Source: Methylomicrobium sp. wino1 (lineage in GTDB: Bacteria; Pseudomonadota; Gammaproteobacteria; Methylococcales; Methylomonadaceae). Taken from it: a stretch of DNA of 64,000 nt. The position numbers were made by a program, and so were the translations under genes. Location: NCBI RefSeq assembly GCF_003932755.1, contig NZ_CP024202.1:3906001-3970000 (forward strand), read 5' to 3'. Shown here in pieces: positions 1-10,406 of the stretch (position 1 is its first letter; each line of letters opens with the position of its first letter). The notes under the pieces are model-generated. The model ran no database searches, was not told where the DNA came from, and saw only the letters and a program-made list of their open reading frames with translations.

Positions 1-1296
1 GGCAATTATTACGGCATGGCGGGTATGGCCATCGCAATATTCGCGACCGTGCTGAGCGATTCGGTCACGGCTTATGTCACGTTGATCATCGCCTTGCTGA
101 TCGGCGGTTCTATCGGCGTTAAGGTCGCTCTAAAAGTCGAAATGACGCAAATGCCGGAATTGGTTGCAATCATGCATAGCCTGGTCGGTCTGGCGGCAGT
201 ATTGGTCGGTTACGCAAATTTCATCGAGGAAGGCACCTCGCTTTCCGGCATCGAAAAATCGATACATGAAATCGAAATTTATGTCGGTGTGCTAATCGGC
301 GCGATTACGTTTTCCGGTTCGGTGATCGCATTCGGTAAACTCAGCGGACGCATCGACGGTAAACCGCTGATATTGCCCGCCCGGCATTGGCTCAATCTCG
401 GTCTGTTGATCTTGGCGATTTTGTTCGGCAAATGGTTTCTCGCGCAAGCCGAAACCGGCGGCGGCATGTTTCCGTTGCTATTGATGACGGTTATCGCGCT
501 GGCCTTCGGCGTGCACATGGTCATGGCGATCGGCGGAGCCGACATGCCGGTCGTCGTTTCGATGCTGAACAGTTATTCCGGATGGGCCGCGGCCGCGACC
601 GGCTTCATGCTTAGTAACGACTTATTGATCGTCACCGGCGCGTTGGTCGGCAGCAGCGGTGCGATCTTGAGTTATATCATGTGCCGCGCGATGAATCGGC
701 ATTTTCTTAGCGTCATCGCGGGCGGCTTCGGTACCGGCAGCAGCGGCGCGGCTGCGGAAGTCGTCGGCGACGTCAATCCGATTACGCCGGAGGAAACCGC
801 GCAATTGCTGATGTCGGCAGGACACATCGTGATCGTTCCGGGCTACGGAATGGCCGTCGCTCAGGCGCAGCATACCGTGTTTGAAATCACCAAACTGCTC
901 CGCCACAAGGGTAAGAATGTGCATTTCGGTATTCACCCTGTCGCGGGACGCATGCCCGGCCACATGAATGTTCTGCTGGCTGAAGCCAAGGTCCCTTACG
1001 ACATCGTCTTTGAAATGGAAGAAATCAACGAAGACTTTCCTCATGTCGATGTCACGCTGGTGATCGGCGCGAACGACATCGTCAATCCGTCGGCGCTCGA
1101 CGACCCGAACAGTCCGATCGCCGGCATGCCGGTTCTTGAAGTCTGGAAGGGACAAACGACGATCGCGATGAAGCGCAGCATGGCTTCGGGATACGCCGGC
1201 GTCGGCAATCCCTTATTCGTGATGGAAAACACCCGCATGCTGTTCGGTGACGCAAACGACACGCTGCAGGCGGTTCTGAAAGCGTTGAGCGCTTGA
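1..1296 (+). CDS. pntB: NAD(P) transhydrogenase subunit beta, 5'-truncated by the window
   Basis: Membrane subunit of proton-translocating transhydrogenase, which uses the proton motive force to reduce NADP+ with NADH. The frame is open from base 1 and the first residues ([12 protein letters not shown]) align with the region about 35 residues into E. coli PntB, so the true start lies upstream; the ATG at 16 is internal. About seven hydrophobic segments are followed by the NADP-binding domain, with the strongly conserved [32 protein letters not shown] and [11 protein letters not shown] stretches. The C-terminus ([14 protein letters not shown]) matches the family end. pntA is expected just upstream, outside the window. 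Confidence 0.97.
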   Translation, partial: GNYYGMAGMAIAIFATVLSDSVTAYVTLIIALLIGGSIGVKVALKVEMTQMPELVAIMHSLVGLAAVLVGYANFIEEGTSLSGIEKSIHEIEIYVGVLIGAITFSGSVIAFGKLSGRIDGKPLILPARHWLNLGLLILAILFGKWFLAQAETGGGMFPLLLMTVIALAFGVHMVMAIGGADMPVVVSMLNSYSGWAAAATGFMLSNDLLIVTGALVGSSGAILSYIMCRAMNRHFLSVIAGGFGTGSSGAAAEVVGDVNPITPEETAQLLMSAGHIVIVPGYGMAVAQAQHTVFEITKLLRHKGKNVHFGIHPVAGRMPGHMNVLLAEAKVPYDIVFEMEEINEDFPHVDVTLVIGANDIVNPSALDDPNSPIAGMPVLEVWKGQTTIAMKRSMASGYAGVGNPLFVMENTRMLFGDANDTLQAVLKALSA

Positions 1297-1318
1297 AAAT
1301 GAGTTGTTAGCCCTCAGC

Positions 1319-1342
1319 CGGACGGAGTTTTTTCTCCGTCCG
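1319..1342. terminator. Hairpin after pntB, possible terminator
   Basis: A 9-bp perfect inverted repeat (CGGACGGAG / CTCCGTCCG) with a T6 loop lies 22 bp after the pntB stop. It lacks a following T-run on the plus strand, so intrinsic termination is not certain; it could instead act as an RNA-stabilising 3' hairpin. Confidence 0.45.
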
Positions 1343-1394
1343 CTTCAACCGAATACGGCATGATTTTCCGCGTCCATTGTCTAGGAGATGCATG

Positions 1395-1931
1395 ATGTCC
1401 AATAAAATTGCTTTGTCATTCCGGTTCTTCTTCCTTTTCGTTTCGATCGCGATCGTTATCGCATCGAAGAGCGCATCTGCCAATCTTTTCACTTCCACCG
1501 ATTCGTTGAGCCTACTGGAAAACGCATGTTCAACCGAGGCCGGTTCTTACCAACAACTCATCGATTTAACACAACAAATTGCCGCTTCCGAGAATTTGGA
1601 GACAGCTAGAGCTCTCGCACTTACCCCAACCGATGAAGCTATCGATGCCTTGAAAAACGCGCGTACGATCATGCCGTTCAGCGATGAGCTACAAATGGCC
1701 GAAAACCGGTTGAGCGATGCCCGCAACCGCATCTTATTGGCCTCCTCGCAGAATCAAGTTGCCGACGAATTCTCCGGCATAATGCTCGCGTCGCTCGACG
1801 ATGACCAAGCCGCTCGTGTCGACCTCGGCAAAGTCAGTTGCAATTATTCGACCGGCGAAGTCATTGCGATTGTGATCGGCTTGATTTTAGGAATAATCCC
1901 CGGGCTGATCTTACTTATCGTGCTATGTTGA
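1395..1931 (+). CDS. Small exported or membrane protein, unknown function
   Basis: 178 residues. The ATG at 1395 is chosen because AGGAG at 1383-1387 sits 7 bases before it; the ATG at 1392 is the alternative. The N-terminus is a signal peptide or signal anchor (SFRFFFLFVSIAIVIASKSASA), and the C-terminus is a second hydrophobic helix rich in Gly, Ile and Leu (IAIVIGLILGIIPGLILLIV). The middle is a helical, Ala/Asp-rich soluble segment with two cysteines. It is monocistronic between pntB and a repeat-bearing spacer. I do not recognise the family. A periplasmic helical domain tethered at its C-terminus is the most that can be inferred. Confidence 0.6.
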   Translation: MSNKIALSFRFFFLFVSIAIVIASKSASANLFTSTDSLSLLENACSTEAGSYQQLIDLTQQIAASENLETARALALTPTDEAIDALKNARTIMPFSDELQMAENRLSDARNRILLASSQNQVADEFSGIMLASLDDDQAARVDLGKVSCNYSTGEVIAIVIGLILGIIPGLILLIVLC

Positions 1932-2448
1932 CAACGAGGTTTCGGGATCGACGAAATTAAATTGAGCGTTCGATCAGATCTATCTTAAGTCACCAAAATG
2001 CGACTTGTTTATTGAAATAAAGCGAATACGGCGTCCTGTCAAACGAGTAACCGAACCCTCGACAAAGCTGACAGATCCAGGAAGTTCTTTATCGCGAAAT
2101 CCTAAGTTGACGCTTATTGGGTGCGGGAAGTTATTTTGAGCATATTCCTTAGTCATTTAGGTACTTCTAATCTGAACAAAAACATCTATTATTCAGGGGA
2201 TACGAACGTATTTTGCGAGGCTGTCGGTCGCATCCCGCACCTTCAACAAAGCCGAACGTTTTTTCAGCACGAAGGACGTAATGCGGAACCTCAGCCTAAT
2301 TCTAACCATAAGGCGGCCAAGGTTGTTGCTTATTTCGAAATGCCGGTGTTAAAGTACAATTAAGATTGATTGAATCAAGTCGCAGGACGTCTTAAAAAAG
2401 GTTAGTCAAATCAATTAACGGTCACACCACTCTTTAACGGTTACGCTT
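1932..2448. other. Gene-free spacer with a decayed repeat
   Basis: No convincing gene. An 80-codon open frame at 2121-2363 lacks a ribosome-binding site and has no coding character. Positions about 2230-2275 (CCCGCACCTTC, then a TTTTTTCAG segment) resemble 15510-15545, suggesting a degraded copy of the dispersed element described near 15.4 kb. The last 60 bases before 2449 should hold the promoter of the GH57 gene, but no clear -35/-10 pair was identified. Confidence 0.5.
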
Positions 2449-3636
2449 ATGATCCATCATGCTCTAGCCTTACATTTTCACCAACCAGCCGGTAACCTTG
2501 AGTTTCTTTGGGAACATGAACCCTGGGAAGCCGAAAAAATTCTCTTTGCGCTTGACCGGATTCCGAGAACGCTTTGGCAGTATGAAGGTTTGGGTAAAGT
2601 CCATATCTCTTTATCGGGAACTTTACTCGAAACTCTGTCGAACCCGTCTTTCCAGCAGCTCGTATACGGAAAAGTCGACTGCGGTACGTTGCTATGGTAT
2701 CTCCAAAATGAAGCGATCATCCGAGTACTCGGCTCCGCTTATTACCACCCCGTTCTGCCACTGATACCCGTAGACGATCGCGAGCCTCAGGTGGAGCGCT
2801 GGCTGGGTATAGGAAAAAACCTCTTCAACCGCGAGAAATTTCCAGGTTTTTGGCCGCCGGAAATGGGTTTCACGATGGAGTTGATTCCACTACTCAGACG
2901 ATTCGGCTACCGATATGTGTTTGTCGATAGCGAACATGTGGAAGCATTAACACCGATGAGCTGGGAAGAATTGCATTATCGGCCTCACATAGCCCGTAAC
3001 GGCAACGATAGCATCGTAGTGATCGTCAGAGACAGAGATCTATCGAATGCTCAAGAGTCTGGGATGGACTACGGGTGGTTCAGCCGCGAGGTTCACGACA
3101 GAACGCGTTGGTGCGATTTTGAACCATTAGTAACAACCTGCTCCGATGGCGACAATGGCGGATGGTTCCGCGATACCTCGCCTCATAACAACTTCTGGGG
3201 CGTGTTCTATCAAGAATTCATGACTCAAGCCCAAAACGGCGCCGATGATATTCGACCCGTATTTGTAGAAGATTATCTGGCTAAGCACGGTACCTATGGC
3301 GAAGTTTATGTCCGCCCCGGCGCTTGGAATACCGGTTGGCATCACGGTCGCGACTTTCAACAATGGACCGGCTCGCAAGCTCAAAAAGACGCCTTAGCCC
3401 GTGTACATGCGATCAGCAAAATAGTTCACGAAGTCCACTGGCAGTCTTTAGCGCAACAAGATACTAACCCTACACTGGAGGATCTACTGGAATCCACGAT
3501 GTGGCACTTGCTTCGTTCGGAAACCAGTTGCAACTTCTATTGGGGAGAAGACTGGGTTCATCGTTGCCATGAAGATCTTAACGACTGTGTAACGACCATG
3601 GAAGCCATTCATGAGCTTATTGCCAACCCGAAATGA
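2449..3636 (+). CDS. Glycoside hydrolase family 57 protein
   Basis: 395-residue cytoplasmic protein of the GH57 type, retaining enzymes acting on alpha-glucans (amylases, branching enzymes, 4-alpha-glucanotransferases). Visible motifs: HFHQP at residues 9-13 (family region 1), the AYYHPVLPLIP stretch near 97-107, GFWPPEMGF at about 133-141, a CSDGDNGGW motif near 230, and a C-terminal SCNFYWGEDW segment typical of the bundle after the barrel. No signal peptide. It is followed by a second GH57 gene 474 bp downstream, suggesting a glycogen- or maltodextrin-handling pair. The exact activity cannot be read from the sequence. No strong Shine-Dalgarno precedes the ATG. Confidence 0.88.
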   Translation: MIHHALALHFHQPAGNLEFLWEHEPWEAEKILFALDRIPRTLWQYEGLGKVHISLSGTLLETLSNPSFQQLVYGKVDCGTLLWYLQNEAIIRVLGSAYYHPVLPLIPVDDREPQVERWLGIGKNLFNREKFPGFWPPEMGFTMELIPLLRRFGYRYVFVDSEHVEALTPMSWEELHYRPHIARNGNDSIVVIVRDRDLSNAQESGMDYGWFSREVHDRTRWCDFEPLVTTCSDGDNGGWFRDTSPHNNFWGVFYQEFMTQAQNGADDIRPVFVEDYLAKHGTYGEVYVRPGAWNTGWHHGRDFQQWTGSQAQKDALARVHAISKIVHEVHWQSLAQQDTNPTLEDLLESTMWHLLRSETSCNFYWGEDWVHRCHEDLNDCVTTMEAIHELIANPK

Positions 3637-4110
3637 TTGATTAAGATAAGATCACACATAAAAATTGAAACTATTCAGTCCCCCGGCAATTATCGTTCCC
3701 ACGCTCTGCGTGGGAACGATAGGGGGTGTGAATAATTACTAAAAATTAGTCTTGATAAGCAAAAGTATTAAGCCGATTGCCAAGAATAAACCTATCCAAA
3801 TGACTCAGGATTTTTATTCGACTACAAAAACCGGAAAGGGGCGCATAATTGCGCTCTGTTATTTTCCCCGGCTTGCAGTAGATGGGCAGAAAGACCATTC
3901 ATTTAGGTTTGCTTCTCGCCGGAAGTCGCTTAAACCAACGTTTACCGTTGATACTTCACCCCCATCATCCCTATCGGCCGGATGCCTTCGTCAAGCTTTC
4001 AAGGAAGTCAAAGCCCATTGCTATCCACGATGTCGCCCCGGCAGCTCATGCCCGAGCGACAATTAACGCATATATAACCTAACGTAAACTCAACCAATAA
4101 GGAATCTCAA
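3637..4110. other. Spacer between the GH57 genes
   Basis: Holds a short hairpin element (3671-3739, listed separately). The rest, 3740-4100, has open frames without coding character. A frame ending at 4082 encodes AIHDVAPA, reminiscent of polysaccharide deacetylase-like proteins, but it is too short and unsupported to call. AAGGA at 4098-4103 is the ribosome-binding site for the next gene. Confidence 0.5.
3671..3739. repeat. Short, internally deleted copy of the ~140-bp TIR hairpin element
   Basis: Begins CTATTCAGTCCCC and ends GGTGTGAATAATTA, with a near-perfect 29-base palindrome (ATCGTTCCCACGC / GCGTGGGAACGAT) between. The same two ends bracket the full-length copy at 50461-50601 and, inverted, the copy at 44790-44931, so this is a deletion derivative of the same element. 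Confidence 0.8.
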
Positions 4111-5574
4111 ATGGATCAACTTCCGGAATATGTCGATGAATTTCCCAATTTTTGCGGTGCCGAAGAGCAAGTCTTGAAAACCGTCCGACAAGGACGTCAT
4201 CAAGAGTTCTATCGAGAAGCCGGCAAAATAGACTTTAGCAATACTCGCGCCGCTTGCGCGATCGCACTGCACATGCATCAACCGTTGATTCCTGCGGGCG
4301 GCGACGACTTGTCGACTGCGGCCATTATCAGCAATCTGCAATATATGATGGAACACCCCGATATCGGCGATAATCACAATGCCGGCGCGTTTCATTATTG
4401 CTACAAACGGATAGGCGAATTTATCCCACAATTGATTAGTGAAGGCAAAAGCCCTCGCGCGATGCTGGAATATTCCGGCACGCTATTCCATGGCCTACGC
4501 AAAATGGGCCTTCACGATGTGTTTGATACGCTCAAAACCGTCACCTGCAATCCGGAATTCAGCCATGCGGTGGAATGGTTGGGCGCACCATGGGGACATG
4601 CCGTCGCACCGTCGACCCCGGTTCAGGATTTTCGTTTACACGTATTGGCGTGGCAACAGCATTTCGCGGCTATTTTCGGTTGGCAAGCCTTAGAGCGCGT
4701 CAGAGGCTTTTCGCCATCGGAAATGGCCTTGCCCAATCACCCGGATGTCGCTTATGAATTCGTTAAAACTCTTGTCGATTGCGGCTATCAATGGGTGCTC
4801 GTACAAGAACATAGCGTCGAACATCCCGAAGACGGCAGCAACCCGCGCCAGCCGCATTTACCGCATCGTCTGGTTTGCACCAACTCAGCCGGCGAAACCG
4901 CGAGCATTATCGCCATTGTTAAGACCCAAGGTTCCGATACCAAACTGGTTGCGCAAATGCAGCCTTGGTATGAAGCGCAAAGCCTATCGACGCTAACGCT
5001 AGCCGGACACAAGGTGCCGCCATTAGTGACGCAAATCGCCGACGGCGAGAACGGCGGCGTCATGATGAACGAGTTTCCCGCCAAATTCATGGAAGTCGCC
5101 AGAGAATCTTCTTGGAGCGACGTGCCGATGATGAATGCCAGCGAATATCTGGAGCACCTTTGGTCAATCGGCATAAAAGAAGATGACTTGTCGGCGATTC
5201 AACCGGTTTTTCAACGGGCTATTTGGCAACGGATGAAACCGGGAGAGGGCTCGGATCGATTAGCTAATGTCATCGAAGAGATTAAAGGCGAAGACCATCG
5301 ATTTCATATGGATGGAGGCAGTTGGACCAACGATTTGTCCTGGGTTCACGGTTATGAAAACGTACTAGGACCGATGGAAGAGATCAGCTCGTTGTTCAAT
5401 GAAAAAGTCATTAAGAAGAAAATACCGAGTTCCGATGCGCGTTATCGCAACGCGCTGTTCCACTTATTATCCTCGCAAACCAGTTGTTATCGTTACTGGG
5501 GCCAAGGCCAGTGGACCGACTACGGACGGGAAATTTGCCGACGCGCAAAACATGTATTGGAATACGATTTTTAA
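4111..5574 (+). CDS. Glycoside hydrolase family 57 protein, second copy
   Basis: 487 residues, preceded by AAGGA with suitable spacing. It has HMHQP at residues 54-58, a GFSPSEMALP segment corresponding to the WPPE region of the upstream paralogue, ADGENGG near residue 312, a WVHGYENVLGPME segment and a C-terminal SCYRYWGQGQW segment. It carries an N-terminal extension of about 45 residues relative to the first GH57 gene and is diverged from it, so this is not a recent duplication. Likely cytoplasmic alpha-glucan metabolism. Substrate unknown. Confidence 0.87.
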   Translation: MDQLPEYVDEFPNFCGAEEQVLKTVRQGRHQEFYREAGKIDFSNTRAACAIALHMHQPLIPAGGDDLSTAAIISNLQYMMEHPDIGDNHNAGAFHYCYKRIGEFIPQLISEGKSPRAMLEYSGTLFHGLRKMGLHDVFDTLKTVTCNPEFSHAVEWLGAPWGHAVAPSTPVQDFRLHVLAWQQHFAAIFGWQALERVRGFSPSEMALPNHPDVAYEFVKTLVDCGYQWVLVQEHSVEHPEDGSNPRQPHLPHRLVCTNSAGETASIIAIVKTQGSDTKLVAQMQPWYEAQSLSTLTLAGHKVPPLVTQIADGENGGVMMNEFPAKFMEVARESSWSDVPMMNASEYLEHLWSIGIKEDDLSAIQPVFQRAIWQRMKPGEGSDRLANVIEEIKGEDHRFHMDGGSWTNDLSWVHGYENVLGPMEEISSLFNEKVIKKKIPSSDARYRNALFHLLSSQTSCYRYWGQGQWTDYGREICRRAKHVLEYDF

Positions 5575-5994
5575 TCTTTCAAGCTAGAAAGAGCAGTTGG
5601 CATGTGTTGTATACCCGCCGAATTTCACGCTCTTTCCCAAGCTCCAGCTCTCGCCGTTATACACAAGTATCGGTAAACTTGCTAAACAGAGGTCGCCGTA
5701 TACTTGGAAGCGGTGCTGTTTGATAAATCTGCGGATATTGAACATCAGTGGCTTCGAAATCGCGACGAAGGCGTCGCTCCCACAAGGGGCCGGATGCTCT
5801 GTGGGAGCGATCCCCAGATCGTCCCTCACCTAACGCTAGGTGAGGGAAAGTCGGGAACGTTGGGCGACAAAAAATGGTATCGAGGCCTCATTGGCTAAGA
5901 TTGCAAAACGGTAATTTTTGACTTATGTATAACGATGAGAGCTCCAGCTTGGGAAACAGCGGACAGCGCGCCTCCGCGCGAGTTGAATTTTATT
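5575..5994. repeat. Cluster of hairpin repeats (two families)
   Basis: No gene. Outer arms at about 5630-5668 and 5912-5963 are inverted copies of a module (CTTTCCCAAGCTCCAGCTCTC...GTTATACA) that recurs at 32121-32172. Between them, 5752-5821 is a GACGAAGGCGTCGC / GGGAGCGATCCC type hairpin. The nested arrangement looks like one repeat inserted near or inside another. Confidence 0.75.
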
Positions 5995-6600
5995 TTAAAA
6001 ACCCCTGATTTTCCTAAACGTCAAATTGATCCGGGGCGATTTCAATTGCCCGGTTTTTGGAATGGCATGGCGCCAATGATGCTGAAGCGAGCCGGCCATG
6101 ATCAATAAATCTCCATGACCCAGCACCAAGTCCAACTTCTCCTTGGATTTGTTATGAACTAGCCGGAACAGCCGCTCATCCCCCAAACTCAACGAAGCAA
6201 TCGCCGGATTCATACCCAGCTCTTTTTCGTTATCGGCATGGTAACCCATCGAATCCTGTCCGCTTCGATATAGATTTGCCAGTACGCTATTGAAAGTATA
6301 TGTATAATCCGACTGGATTCGTTGCCGTATTGCATTCAGTTCGGCCGTCCAAGGCAATGGCTCATGCTTGACGCCGGAATAGGCATAAACCGCGTCAGGA
6401 TCGCCATACCAGCATGTCAAACGCGGCACGTTGACAGGTTTTCCAAACATCCATATCGATTCTTCCTGCCAAGCCAGCCTATCCCGCAACATCGAAAACA
6501 GCTCGTTCGCCTCGTCTAACGAGTAATATTGTTTGAGCAAAAAAACGTTGCCATCCCGAGGCGCTAAATTTTTGAGGGCGGATGAATCGAGTAACGGCAT
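5995..6600 (-). CDS. AlkB-like 2-oxoglutarate/Fe(II) dioxygenase
   Basis: 201 residues, close in type to the AlkB2/ALKBH2-3 group that oxidatively demethylates alkylated bases. The iron-binding pattern is visible: YHADNEKELG supplies His and Asp, HHWRHAIPK the second His, and RINLTFRKI the 2-oxoglutarate-binding arginines. The SLSLGDERLFRL strand is also typical. It is convergent with the upstream GH57 gene across the repeat cluster and lies just downstream of the GGDEF-EAL gene on the same strand (about 33 bp). No clear Shine-Dalgarno. Base damage repair is likely; an RNA or protein substrate cannot be excluded. Confidence 0.9.
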   Translation of the reverse strand: MPLLDSSALKNLAPRDGNVFLLKQYYSLDEANELFSMLRDRLAWQEESIWMFGKPVNVPRLTCWYGDPDAVYAYSGVKHEPLPWTAELNAIRQRIQSDYTYTFNSVLANLYRSGQDSMGYHADNEKELGMNPAIASLSLGDERLFRLVHNKSKEKLDLVLGHGDLLIMAGSLQHHWRHAIPKTGQLKSPRINLTFRKIRGF

Positions 6601-6633
6601 TTGTTTGACGGAATGAAAAAACAGAGATCGGGG

Positions 6634-9012
6634 CTATTGAACCTTAGCGGCCAGATTGATCAATCGAAGGTCTTTTAATAATACCGGCTTGCCGATTCCG
6701 TAACCTTGCGCATAATCGACACCCAGCTCACTTAGCAGCTTTAAAATGCGCTCGTTTTCGACGAACTCGGCAATTGTTTTCTTACCCATCACATGACCTA
6801 CCTCATTGATAGATCGGACCATCGCCAAATCGACCTCATCGTCAACAATGTCTTTAACGAACAAACCATCGATCTTGAGAAAATCCACCGGTAAATTTTT
6901 CAAGTACGCGAATGAAGACAAACCGCTACCGAAGTCATCCAACGAAAATAAACTGCCCCGGTCTCTCAGCGCATTAATTGCGCGCGTTGCGTTCGATAAA
7001 TTGGCAATCGCGGCAGTTTCGGTGATTTCGAAACAAATTTTATCTGTCGGAATTTCCCATTGCTTAAATCGATTGGAAATATATTCCAGCATCGTTTCGT
7101 CGGATAGCGATAACCCCGACAGATTAACCGAACATAACGACATCTTATCGATAAACCCGGGACGCATCGCCAGCCATTCGAATAACGAAGCAATAACCCA
7201 TTTATCTAGGGCGGCCGCCAAATTATAACGTTCCGCAGCCGGTAAAAAAGCGCCTGGAGGTACGATATGCCCGGCGTCGTCTTGGTATCGAATCAAGGTT
7301 TCAAAATGCAAACCTTCATTGTTATGGCCGATAGGCACGATCGGCTGTCCGTACAGGCGAAATTGATGATTAGCGATACCTCGTTGAATTTTCTCGACCC
7401 ACTGCATTTCTCCCTGCCGGGAAGCCAATTCTTGATCATTGGGCCGAAAAAGATGTACCCGATTGCGGCCTTTTTCCTTGGCCGCATAACAAGCCGCATC
7501 GGCATCCTTAAGCGATTCGGTGCTATTACCGCTGATACTGTTGATCCCGGCAATGCCAATACTAACGCCGATCGAAAAAGTTCTATCTTCCCAAGCAAAA
7601 CGAAACTCTTGTATCGCCTTTCGGATTTTTTCACAGGTAATCGCGGCCTGCGTCAATAAACAACCTTTCATCAAAATACCGAACTCGTCTCCGCCCAAGC
7701 GCGCTAATAAATCATCTTGGCGGATTTGACTTTTAATCAATACGCTCAATTGCCTCAATAACTCGTCTCCGGCCACATGACCGCATGTATCGTTTACGAC
7801 CTTAAATTGATCTAAATCGAGATAGCATAAGGCATACTCAGTTCTCGAATTACGCGCGGAACGCAAGGCCTGTTGTATTTGTTTATCGAATTCGGTTCGA
7901 TTAAGTAGGCCGGTCAAGCTATCGTGTTGCGCTTGATAGGTTATCTGCTCGGATAATTTACGAGCCTCTGTTATATCCTCGCACACCAATAAAATATTCA
8001 TTTTATTTTGAGCTTGAATGACCCTCGCCGCGCCTCTGACCCAAATAATACTATTGTCCTGACAAACCATACGAACTTCGATTTTATTCACCCGGAGCGG
8101 ATCCTTCACACAAAGTCCAAACATCTCTTCCATCAACGTGCGGTCATCAAAATGAACGAAATTAAAAATCAAATCGCCTTGCAGCCGACGGTCGCTATGT
8201 ATTAATTGCCTCGCTCCAAATTTATTGACGGAAATAATGCGTCCGTCCGGTTCGACATTAAAAATAATCGTGGGATTATCGTCATAAAGCAGTAAATAGC
8301 GATTTTTCGCTTCTATCAGCGCTTTATTCTGCGTTTGAACGGTTGCAATCATCGCATTGAAGGTCTCGACCAACTGACCTAGCTCATCATCGGCGAACTT
8401 TTTGGCGCGAAACGAATAATTCCTTCCGGCATCTATTTTTTTAACGGTATCGAGTAAATGATTGACCGGCGCAACGATTAATCGAGATAGCTGTATTTTC
8501 AGTATTAGTGTCAATAAGATACTTGCCAATACCGTGATAATGAACCAACGGAAAAAATGAACCTGCTCCCAAAACATTCCCGAGATATCACCTACGAGAT
8601 AAACCAAGCCGATAGTGTCGTTATTGACTTGAATCGGGGTACGGGCAACCGCCTGTAACCAATGCTGTTTTTCTAATTTATGTAACTCCGGGCATTGTTT
8701 CGAACCGTCCAAACTCGAAAAAACATTCCCTTGACTATCATAAACACAAGCCAATTTGATGACACCTAGTCGGTTGGCCGATTTCAATTCATGCTCGATT
8801 GGTCCGTGGCGACTCGTCGATAAGGCCATTACGCTGCGTTCACTAATCGTCTCGGCAGCTGAAACCAATTCAGCGGAAGCCGTCTGCTTGATTCCGACCA
8901 GTTCAAAAAATGCCCACAATAGAAAAATGCATACAACGAGACAAAGAGCGGCGAAAAATGTCGCCATAGAAATTTTATGTTCAAGCGACAAACTACGTAT
9001 CGAGCGCATCAT
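6634..9012 (-). CDS. Membrane GGDEF-EAL receptor with CHASE-like, HAMP and PAS domains
   Basis: 792 residues. Order: transmembrane helix about 17-40, extracytoplasmic sensor about 41-152 (CHASE8-like), second helix about 153-172, HAMP about 173-230, PAS about 236-350, GGDEF 360-520, EAL 540-785. GGDEF at 440-444 is intact, preceded by the RxxD inhibitory site (RQDD, 431-434). The EAL core reads ETLIR instead of EALLR, but the metal-binding Glu is kept, as are SVNLSG, DDFGSG, LKID and QGYGIG; AEFVEN replaces AEGVE. Both cyclic-di-GMP synthesis and hydrolysis are therefore possible. Two ATGs (9012, 9009) are available. The neighbouring genes give no hint of the signal. Confidence 0.93.
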   Translation of the reverse strand: MMRSIRSLSLEHKISMATFFAALCLVVCIFLLWAFFELVGIKQTASAELVSAAETISERSVMALSTSRHGPIEHELKSANRLGVIKLACVYDSQGNVFSSLDGSKQCPELHKLEKQHWLQAVARTPIQVNNDTIGLVYLVGDISGMFWEQVHFFRWFIITVLASILLTLILKIQLSRLIVAPVNHLLDTVKKIDAGRNYSFRAKKFADDELGQLVETFNAMIATVQTQNKALIEAKNRYLLLYDDNPTIIFNVEPDGRIISVNKFGARQLIHSDRRLQGDLIFNFVHFDDRTLMEEMFGLCVKDPLRVNKIEVRMVCQDNSIIWVRGAARVIQAQNKMNILLVCEDITEARKLSEQITYQAQHDSLTGLLNRTEFDKQIQQALRSARNSRTEYALCYLDLDQFKVVNDTCGHVAGDELLRQLSVLIKSQIRQDDLLARLGGDEFGILMKGCLLTQAAITCEKIRKAIQEFRFAWEDRTFSIGVSIGIAGINSISGNSTESLKDADAACYAAKEKGRNRVHLFRPNDQELASRQGEMQWVEKIQRGIANHQFRLYGQPIVPIGHNNEGLHFETLIRYQDDAGHIVPPGAFLPAAERYNLAAALDKWVIASLFEWLAMRPGFIDKMSLCSVNLSGLSLSDETMLEYISNRFKQWEIPTDKICFEITETAAIANLSNATRAINALRDRGSLFSLDDFGSGLSSFAYLKNLPVDFLKIDGLFVKDIVDDEVDLAMVRSINEVGHVMGKKTIAEFVENERILKLLSELGVDYAQGYGIGKPVLLKDLRLINLAAKVQ

Positions 9013-9104
9013 AATGGCCTATAGTGTTTGACAGCGCTGATTCCCTATCTTTTCCAACACATCCGCAGGACAAATCTCCATCGTCGAATTCGATCATAGC
9101 CGAA

Positions 9105-10406
9105 TCAATATTGAAAAAAACATTTGAACGCATCGATCATGTAACCGTGATCCAAAACACCTGCGCTTTCGCGAATACTGTGCATCGCCCACATGGGATT
9201 ACCGACATCGACCGTTCGCAGACCCAACTTGGCAGATGTGATCGGACCGATGGTACTTCCGCAAGGCAAATCGCTTCGGTGAGAATATTTTTGATACGGT
9301 ACGCCGGCCCGCTCGCACCAGCCCGCAAACATCGCCTCGGAAACGCTATCCGAGGCGTAGCGTCGATTGGCATTGACTTTAATGACAGACCCCTTGTTGA
9401 CCAGTACCTTATGATCGGGTTCGTAGAACATCGGAAAATTGGGTTGATAGGCATGCGCCATATCCGCACTGATCATGAAACTCTGCGTCAATGCGCGTCG
9501 ATAATCCTCGCCTTGCAATCCTGAAAGTGATGCAATCCTGCCCAACATGTCCGGCAGAAAACTGCCATCGGCGCCTTTGCAAGTCGTACTGCCGATTTCT
9601 TCATGATCGAAAAACGCGCATACCAAGGTTTTACCCGATACCAACACGGTTTCATCCAACAAGGCCGTTAATGCGGCATGACAAGAGGCCAAATTATCCA
9701 ACTGACTGTCCGCATAGAATTCATCTTGCGCACCCCAAAACGCACCTTTCTGCGTATCGTAGACATTTAATTCGAAAGCCAGCAACTGCTCGGCCCTGAT
9801 ATCGGCGACTTGTTCGAGTAATTCCGAAAAATAGGTTGGCGGCAACTGCTGTTCGGCGAAAACCGACAGGATCAACGGCAATTCGAGTTGTTTGTTCAAT
9901 TTCAAGCCCTCTTCATTGACGCCTCGATTCATATGAATCGCCAAATTAGGCAAGCGCAACAACGGCCGGTTGAAATCGATCAATTCAGTATGTATGCCAT
10001 CGCCGGACTTATAGCTAATTCGGCCCGCCAAACTCAAATCCCGATCGGTAAACGTAGCCAGAATCGGCCCGCCGTACACTTCGACGCCGACTCTGATATA
10101 GCCATCCAATAAATTCGCGGCATTCGGCTTGACTCGAAGCCCAGGGGAATCGGTATGCGCACCGATAATCTTGAAACCGGTTTCATCGAGCGGTCGATGC
10201 CCTTGGACAAACACGACGACCGATGAATCGTCGCGAACGACATAGTAGCGCCCGCCGGGCTCCAAGGACCATTTAGCAGTCTCGTCCAGTTTAACGAATC
10301 CGTAAGGCAGTAAGGCTTGCTCAACCGTGCTGACGGCATGCCACGGACTCGGGCTCGTATCGATAAAATCCAGTAATCGTTGAACCAGTAGACGTGAATC
10401 GATCAT
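9105..10406 (-). CDS. apeB: M18 family aminopeptidase
   Basis: 433 residues from the ATG at 10406, which overlaps the msrB stop codon (ATGA arrangement), indicating translational coupling; an upstream in-frame ATG would run through msrB and is not used. The family metal-binding motifs are present: [47 protein letters not shown] and the C-terminal [16 protein letters not shown]18 enzymes are dodecameric cobalt/zinc aminopeptidases that finish peptide degradation in the cytoplasm. Pairing with methionine sulfoxide reductase suggests turnover or repair of damaged proteins. Confidence 0.94.
   Translation of the reverse strand: MIDSRLLVQRLLDFIDTSPSPWHAVSTVEQALLPYGFVKLDETAKWSLEPGGRYYVVRDDSSVVVFVQGHRPLDETGFKIIGAHTDSPGLRVKPNAANLLDGYIRVGVEVYGGPILATFTDRDLSLAGRISYKSGDGIHTELIDFNRPLLRLPNLAIHMNRGVNEEGLKLNKQLELPLILSVFAEQQLPPTYFSELLEQVADIRAEQLLAFELNVYDTQKGAFWGAQDEFYADSQLDNLASCHAALTALLDETVLVSGKTLVCAFFDHEEIGSTTCKGADGSFLPDMLGRIASLSGLQGEDYRRALTQSFMISADMAHAYQPNFPMFYEPDHKVLVNKGSVIKVNANRRYASDSVSEAMFAGWCERAGVPYQKYSHRSDLPCGSTIGPITSAKLGLRTVDVGNPMWAMHSIRESAGVLDHGYMIDAFKCFFQY

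Noticed and set aside
622-1155. 177-codon open frame antisense to pntB
   Set aside because: Lies entirely on the opposite strand of a strongly conserved gene; Arg/His/Asp-rich shadow of GC-rich codons.
2121-2363. 80-codon open frame in the spacer before the first GH57 gene
   Set aside because: No ribosome-binding site, unusual composition, and overlap with a decayed repeat.
3752-4082. Two overlapping open frames between the GH57 genes, one ending in a segment with IHDVAPA
   Set aside because: Too short and without a start signal. The IHDVAPA resemblance to deacetylase-like proteins may be a remnant or chance.
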